Positions 60,906-64,000 of a stretch of DNA of 64,000 nt are shown in pieces. This DNA comes from a bacterium (GTDB lineage: Bacteria; Cyanobacteriota; Sericytochromatia; S15B-MN24; UBA4093). Numbering within the stretch: position 1 is the stretch's first letter; every line of letters starts with the position of its first letter. Position numbers and translations under genes: made by a program. Under the pieces are notes generated by a model, which saw only the letters and a program-made list of their open reading frames with translations, had not been told where the DNA came from and searched no databases. The stretch covers positions 355,001-419,000 of the forward strand of contig JAGIBK010000002.1 in assembly GCA_017744355.1 (NCBI GenBank), given 5' to 3'.

Positions 60906-61642
60906 TGTGTGAAGACGTTCAGAACTACCTAGGGGAGTACCTCGACCCCGCCGAGGACGCCATCCCGCGCGCGGCGATCGCCGAGCACCTCGCCGGCTGC
61001 GCCGAGTGCACCGAGCACCTGCGGGAGCTTTCGATCGTCACGGCCATGCTGCGCGATCGCAAGGCCCCCGATGCGCCCCCCGACCTGATGGACAAGATTC
61101 GCCTGCGGCTCGCCGACGAGCCGGTACCCGCGCCGGCGTCGCCTCCGAGCGTGCTCGCCCGAGTTTCGAAGCTCATCAACTGGCCGAGCCTTGCCGCGGG
61201 GGCCGTGGCGGCCGGGACGATCATCGCCCTGGTGACGGTGGTGCTGCGCAACCAGGCGCCCTTGCCCACCATCCAGACGGCGGCGGTCACGGTCGCGAGC
61301 CCGACCTCGGTCAACATCGGCTTCGACGTGGCCCAGGACGTCAACGACGTCACCTTCACCATCGACCTGCCCAAGGGGCTCGAGTTCGTCGACGCCAACA
61401 ACCAGCCCATCGACTCCCAGAGCGTGTCCTGGCAGGGTGAGTTGAAGCGCGGCAAGACCGTCGTGCCCATCATGGTGCGCGGCGTCCAGCCGGGACGCTT
61501 CGAGATCCTCGCCACCGTCCGCAAGAACCAGTTCGCCCAGACCACCAAGATCGTCGTGCCGATCGAGGGCCGCCAGGGTACGAACCCTTCGGCCGCGCTT
61601 TCCGCTTCCCTGATTCTCGAAGAGGGTAAACCCAATGCTTAG
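60902..61642 (+). CDS. zinc-finger anti-sigma factor, membrane spanning
   Basis: A 246-residue anti-sigma. The N-terminal ZAS/zf-HC2 domain has Cys3 and H29-x3-C33-x2-C36, a zinc site that holds sigma region 4 or 2. One TM at about 94-115 leads to an extracytoplasmic beta domain (about 125-235, FTIDLPKGLEFVDANNQPI) with an Ig-like look. Overlaps the sigma stop (ATGA). Regulated proteolysis or redox at the zinc site are known release mechanisms in the family; which applies here is unknown. Confidence 0.92.
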   Translation: MMCEDVQNYLGEYLDPAEDAIPRAAIAEHLAGCAECTEHLRELSIVTAMLRDRKAPDAPPDLMDKIRLRLADEPVPAPASPPSVLARVSKLINWPSLAAGAVAAGTIIALVTVVLRNQAPLPTIQTAAVTVASPTSVNIGFDVAQDVNDVTFTIDLPKGLEFVDANNQPIDSQSVSWQGELKRGKTVVPIMVRGVQPGRFEILATVRKNQFAQTTKIVVPIEGRQGTNPSAALSASLILEEGKPNA

Positions 61643-61877
61643 CGCCCTTGCGATCGCCTCCGTCCTGGTCGCGACCGTCCCCGATCCCGCCCTGGTCGCC
61701 AACGCCCCCGAGGCGCAGCAGAGCCCGGGCCTGCCCATCAAGGGGGTCACGGTCGACAAGAAGATGCCCCAGGGGGTGACCCACATCGAGGCGCCCCCTC
61801 TGCGGGGCTACAAGATCCAGCTCGCCCCCACCCCGCCCGCCACCCCTTCGCCCACCCCAGAGCCCAAGCGCCGCTAG
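61635..61877 (+). CDS. small exported Pro-rich protein
   Basis: An 80-residue protein with a hydrophobic signal-like start (LSALAIASVLVATV) and a Pro-rich tail (APTPPATPSPTPEPKRR). Its ATG overlaps the anti-sigma stop by 8 bases, so it is translated from the same transcript and may be a third component of the ECF system, for example a sensor-side partner. No homologue recognised. Confidence 0.72.
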   Translation: MLSALAIASVLVATVPDPALVANAPEAQQSPGLPIKGVTVDKKMPQGVTHIEAPPLRGYKIQLAPTPPATPSPTPEPKRR

Positions 61878-61911
61878 GCCTCGGCCTGATTCGCAGCAAG
61901 GAATGCCGTCC

Positions 61912-62247
61912 ATGTCCGATTGTCTCTTCTGCAAGATCGTCGCCGGCCAGATCCCGGCGCAGATCGTCTATCAGGACGATCACACCGTCGCCTTTCGTGA
62001 TATCAACCCTCAGGCGCCGGTCCACGTCCTCGTGATCCCGAAGGAGCACATCCCCTCGGTCGCGCACCTGTCCGGGGAGATCTGCCATCACCTGATGGAG
62101 GCCGTCAACGCGGTCGCCAAGCAGGAAGGGATCGCCGAGAGCGGTTACCGGGTCGTCTCGAACGTCGGAAAAGACGCCCAGCAGACGGTCCCGCACCTGC
62201 ACTGGCACGTCATCGGGGGCCGCGCCCTCCAGTGGCCGCCCGGTTAG
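61912..62247 (+). CDS. HIT-family nucleotide-binding protein (HinT-like)
   Basis: A 111-residue purine-nucleoside phosphoramidase-like enzyme. Zinc ligands and start CLFCKIVAGQIPA; the histidine triad is HLHWHV, with VGKDAQQTVPHLHWHVIGG. ATG 61912 is preferred because AAGGA lies 9 bases upstream; an ATG three codons earlier is too close to that RBS. Position after the ECF operon is probably coincidental. Physiological substrate unknown. Confidence 0.95.
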   Translation: MSDCLFCKIVAGQIPAQIVYQDDHTVAFRDINPQAPVHVLVIPKEHIPSVAHLSGEICHHLMEAVNAVAKQEGIAESGYRVVSNVGKDAQQTVPHLHWHVIGGRALQWPPG

Positions 62248-62346
62248 CGCCCGCGGCTGTTTCGTCAGGCGGCGCGAGATCGCGCGCCGCCTGCCTTTGA
62301 GGGGGCGTCTCTCGCCGTCCTGAAGGAACGATGTCAAGCTTAGGAG

Positions 62347-62375
62347 TTGTTTTTCACTCGCTTCTAGGTTAAGAT
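62347..62375 (+). promoter_or_regulatory. promoter of rpsU
   Basis: TTGTTT (62347-62352), 17 bases, TAAGAT (62370-62375). Confidence 0.65.
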
Positions 62376-62446
62376 TAGGGTTCCTGGGTCGCCGAAACCT
62401 CTTTGGCGTGTGCCCGGCATTTTTAAAATCGGAGGGGGTGAGTTAC

Positions 62447-62620
62447 TTGGCAGAAGTTCGTCTCGGCGAAAGCGAGTCGATCGAGAGCGCCCTCAAGCGT
62501 TTCAAGAAGAAGATCCAGAAGGCTGGCATTCTTTCCGAAATCAAGCGTCGTGAGCGCTATGAGAAGCCCAGCGTGCGTCGCAAGCGCAAGTCGGAAGCCG
62601 CTCGCAAGCGTCGCTCTTAA
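62447..62620 (+). CDS. rpsU: 30S ribosomal protein S21
   Basis: A 57-residue basic protein near the mRNA-entry side of the 30S subunit. Typical sequence: [38 protein letters not shown], then an Arg/Lys-rich tail. Start TTG at 62447 with GGAGG 11 bases upstream, matching the usual family start; an in-frame GTG at 62438 sits too close to the SD. Terminator follows. Confidence 0.96.
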   Translation: MAEVRLGESESIESALKRFKKKIQKAGILSEIKRRERYEKPSVRRKRKSEAARKRRS

Positions 62621-62632
62621 GAGCCTCTGGTT

Positions 62633-62676
62633 AAACTCAAGAACGGAGCTTGGTTTCAGGCTCCGTTTTTGAGTTT
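62633..62676 (+). terminator. terminator after rpsU
   Basis: 17-bp stem with one wobble pair (62633-62649 with 62660-62676), containing GTTTTTGAGTTTT in the right arm. Confidence 0.9.
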
Positions 62677-62731
62677 TCTGGTATCATGCCCCTGCCCCCC
62701 GCGGCCCGTCGGCCGCCCACGAGAGAGCTGA

Positions 62732-63733
62732 ATGCCCACGGAGATCCGGATCCCGCTCAAGGCCCCCCACAATGCGCTGTTGCTGACCGGCAACAACGAA
62801 GAGAACCTGCGCCTCGTCGAGCACGAGCTCGGCATCCAGGCCACCATGCGTGGCAACGAGCTGGTGCTGATGGCCGGCGACGACGCCCTCGGCTCGCTCG
62901 AGATCGGGCGCCGCCTCTTCGAGGAGCTGGACGCCTGGCAGGGCCTCGACTCGATCAAGGCTTCCGAGGTCTCCTACGCCCTGCGCCAGATCCGGACCAA
63001 CCCGGACGCGCCCATCGGCACCCTCTACGCCGAGACCATCGTCACCACCCAGCGCGGCAAGCCGATCCGGGCCAAGACCCTCCACCAGCGCGCCTACGTC
63101 AAGGCCATCCACGAGCACACCCTCACCTTCGGGCTGGGGCCCGCGGGCACCGGCAAGAGCTTCCTGGCGGTGGCCATGGCCGTCTCGGCCCTCAAGGACA
63201 AGCGGGTCAGCCGCATCATCTTGACCCGCCCGGCCGTCGAGGCGGGCGAGAACCTGGGCTTCTTGCCCGGCGACTTCCAGGCCAAGGTCGATCCCTACTT
63301 CCGCCCCCTCTACGACGCCCTCTACGAGATGATGGACGTGGAGCGCTTCCAGAAGTACGTGGAGCGCGGGACCATCGAGGTCGCGCCGTTGGCCTTCATG
63401 CGCGGGCGCACCCTCAACGACGCCTTCATCATCCTGGACGAGGCCCAGAACACCACGCCCGAGCAGATGAAGATGTTCCTCACCCGCCTGGGCTTCGGCT
63501 CCAAGGTGGTCGTCACGGGCGACGCCAGCCAGACGGACCTGCCCCGGGGCAAGGTCTCGGGCCTCGCCAACATCGAGGCCCTGCTCAAGGACGTCCACGA
63601 CATCGCCTTCGTCAAGTTCACGCAGGCCGACGTGGTTCGCCACGATCTGGTCGGCCGGATCGTGAAGGCCTACGAGCGCTACGAGGCACAGCAACCTTAT
63701 GATTCAAGCCGTCATCGACAAGGTTCGCGCTAG
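62732..63733 (+). CDS. phoH: PhoH-like ATPase (PhoL)
   Basis: A 333-residue NTPase of the PhoH/PhoL family. N-terminal KH-like region (1-115), Walker A FGLGPAGTGKSFLAV, Walker B FIILDEAQNTTPEQMKMFLTR, and the sensor-like VVVTGDASQTDLPRG. It probably acts as an RNA-related ATPase linked to YbeY. ATG chosen from family start. Its end overlaps a downstream membrane-protein gene by about 35 bases, like phoH-pgpH-ybeY operons. Confidence 0.96.
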   Translation: MPTEIRIPLKAPHNALLLTGNNEENLRLVEHELGIQATMRGNELVLMAGDDALGSLEIGRRLFEELDAWQGLDSIKASEVSYALRQIRTNPDAPIGTLYAETIVTTQRGKPIRAKTLHQRAYVKAIHEHTLTFGLGPAGTGKSFLAVAMAVSALKDKRVSRIILTRPAVEAGENLGFLPGDFQAKVDPYFRPLYDALYEMMDVERFQKYVERGTIEVAPLAFMRGRTLNDAFIILDEAQNTTPEQMKMFLTRLGFGSKVVVTGDASQTDLPRGKVSGLANIEALLKDVHDIAFVKFTQADVVRHDLVGRIVKAYERYEAQQPYDSSRHRQGSR

Positions 63734-64000
63734 CGCGGCCGAGCGGATCCCCGCGGGGCTTCGCGCAGTCTTCGAGCGGGTCGAGACCCACCAGGCGATC
63801 GCCGGGTGGGCCTCGTTCGTCCTCTTGACGGCCCTGCTCCTGCAGATCCACTCCGCTTGGCTGCCGGCGGGCCATCCGTCGAGCTACCTGCCCGCCCTAG
63901 GGGTGGTGATCCTCGTCGCCACCCTCGTGAGCCTCTACGTCGCCTACCTCCAGCTCTTCGAGCCCGAGATCGTCCGCGAGCCACGCCGTCTCTACGTGCT
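63699..64000 (+). CDS. membrane protein, partial; probable PgpH-type HD phosphohydrolase
   Basis: The first 100 residues of a protein cut by the window end. It begins MIQAVIDKVRASAAERIP and has two TM segments (about 35-52 and 63-88) joined by a short loop. Position directly after and overlapping phoH matches pgpH (7TM-HD, c-di-AMP hydrolysis) operons. The long extracytoplasmic domain normally following TM1 in PgpH is not seen, so identity is inferred only. ATG at 63699; no strong RBS in the coding overlap. Confidence 0.6.
   Translation, partial: MIQAVIDKVRASAAERIPAGLRAVFERVETHQAIAGWASFVLLTALLLQIHSAWLPAGHPSSYLPALGVVILVATLVSLYVAYLQLFEPEIVREPRRLYV

Overview
The window is a GC-rich (about 65% by eye), densely coded bacterial chromosome segment with no rRNA, tRNA, insertion sequence, CRISPR array or phage module that I could recognise. 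The cell is Gram-negative-like: it has a PilQ-type secretin, several lipoproteins and a LolA-like carrier. Three things point to a non-photosynthetic relative of Cyanobacteria (Sericytochromatia or Vampirovibrionia type): a DUF561/Ycf23 protein, a YlqD-RimM-TrmD operon together with a DUF4912 plus GH57 branching-enzyme pair, and about 45 copies of the octamer GCGATCGC, the cyanobacterial HIP1 palindrome. This placement is inference. No photosynthesis gene is present.

Layout. 1-14600: acyl-CoA dehydrogenase; competence genes comEA-comEC; ylqD-rimM-trmD and a Roadblock protein; folP-folB-folK; a lone receiver; fmt; two tiny co-transcribed proteins; a gamma carbonic anhydrase; a LolA-like lipoprotein; and a D12-methylase-like protein with an altered catalytic motif. 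14750-20165: an intracellular-looking HEIGH metallopeptidase, a degenerate terpenoid-synthase-like protein and a membrane PP2C phosphatase. 20432-30079: lexA, CIRCE-controlled groES-groEL, a PAS histidine kinase, tatA, uvrB, and a NERD-pseudokinase-kinase fusion overlapping uvrB.

30154-44004 is a type IV pilus locus. One arm runs leftward (two pilins, secretin, lipoprotein, ABC permease, TPR protein, pilin). One runs rightward (pilC, pilin, a PilM-PilN fusion, a PilO-PilP-like fusion, pilB). Three minor-pilin genes run leftward after pilB. The alignment complex is compressed into two fused proteins, and four pilin-like proteins share an (S)PWGG or SWGG motif.

44205-64000: the DUF4912-GH57 glucan pair; three signal-less structural-looking proteins (47147-51537), two sharing a domain I do not recognise; a PRC-barrel protein; Ycf23; lysS; a signal-less LysM protein; ybaB-recR-esterase; an ECF sigma with its anti-sigma; HIT; rpsU; phoH; and the start of a probable pgpH.

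The most notable hidden signal is a promoter shape (C/T)AAGT-N13-nnnGATAA, close to the sigma-28 consensus. It lies before the two shared-domain genes, the second LysM gene, the metallopeptidase (one mismatch) and the small-protein pair (one base longer). This suggests one regulon tying together proteins that homology does not connect.
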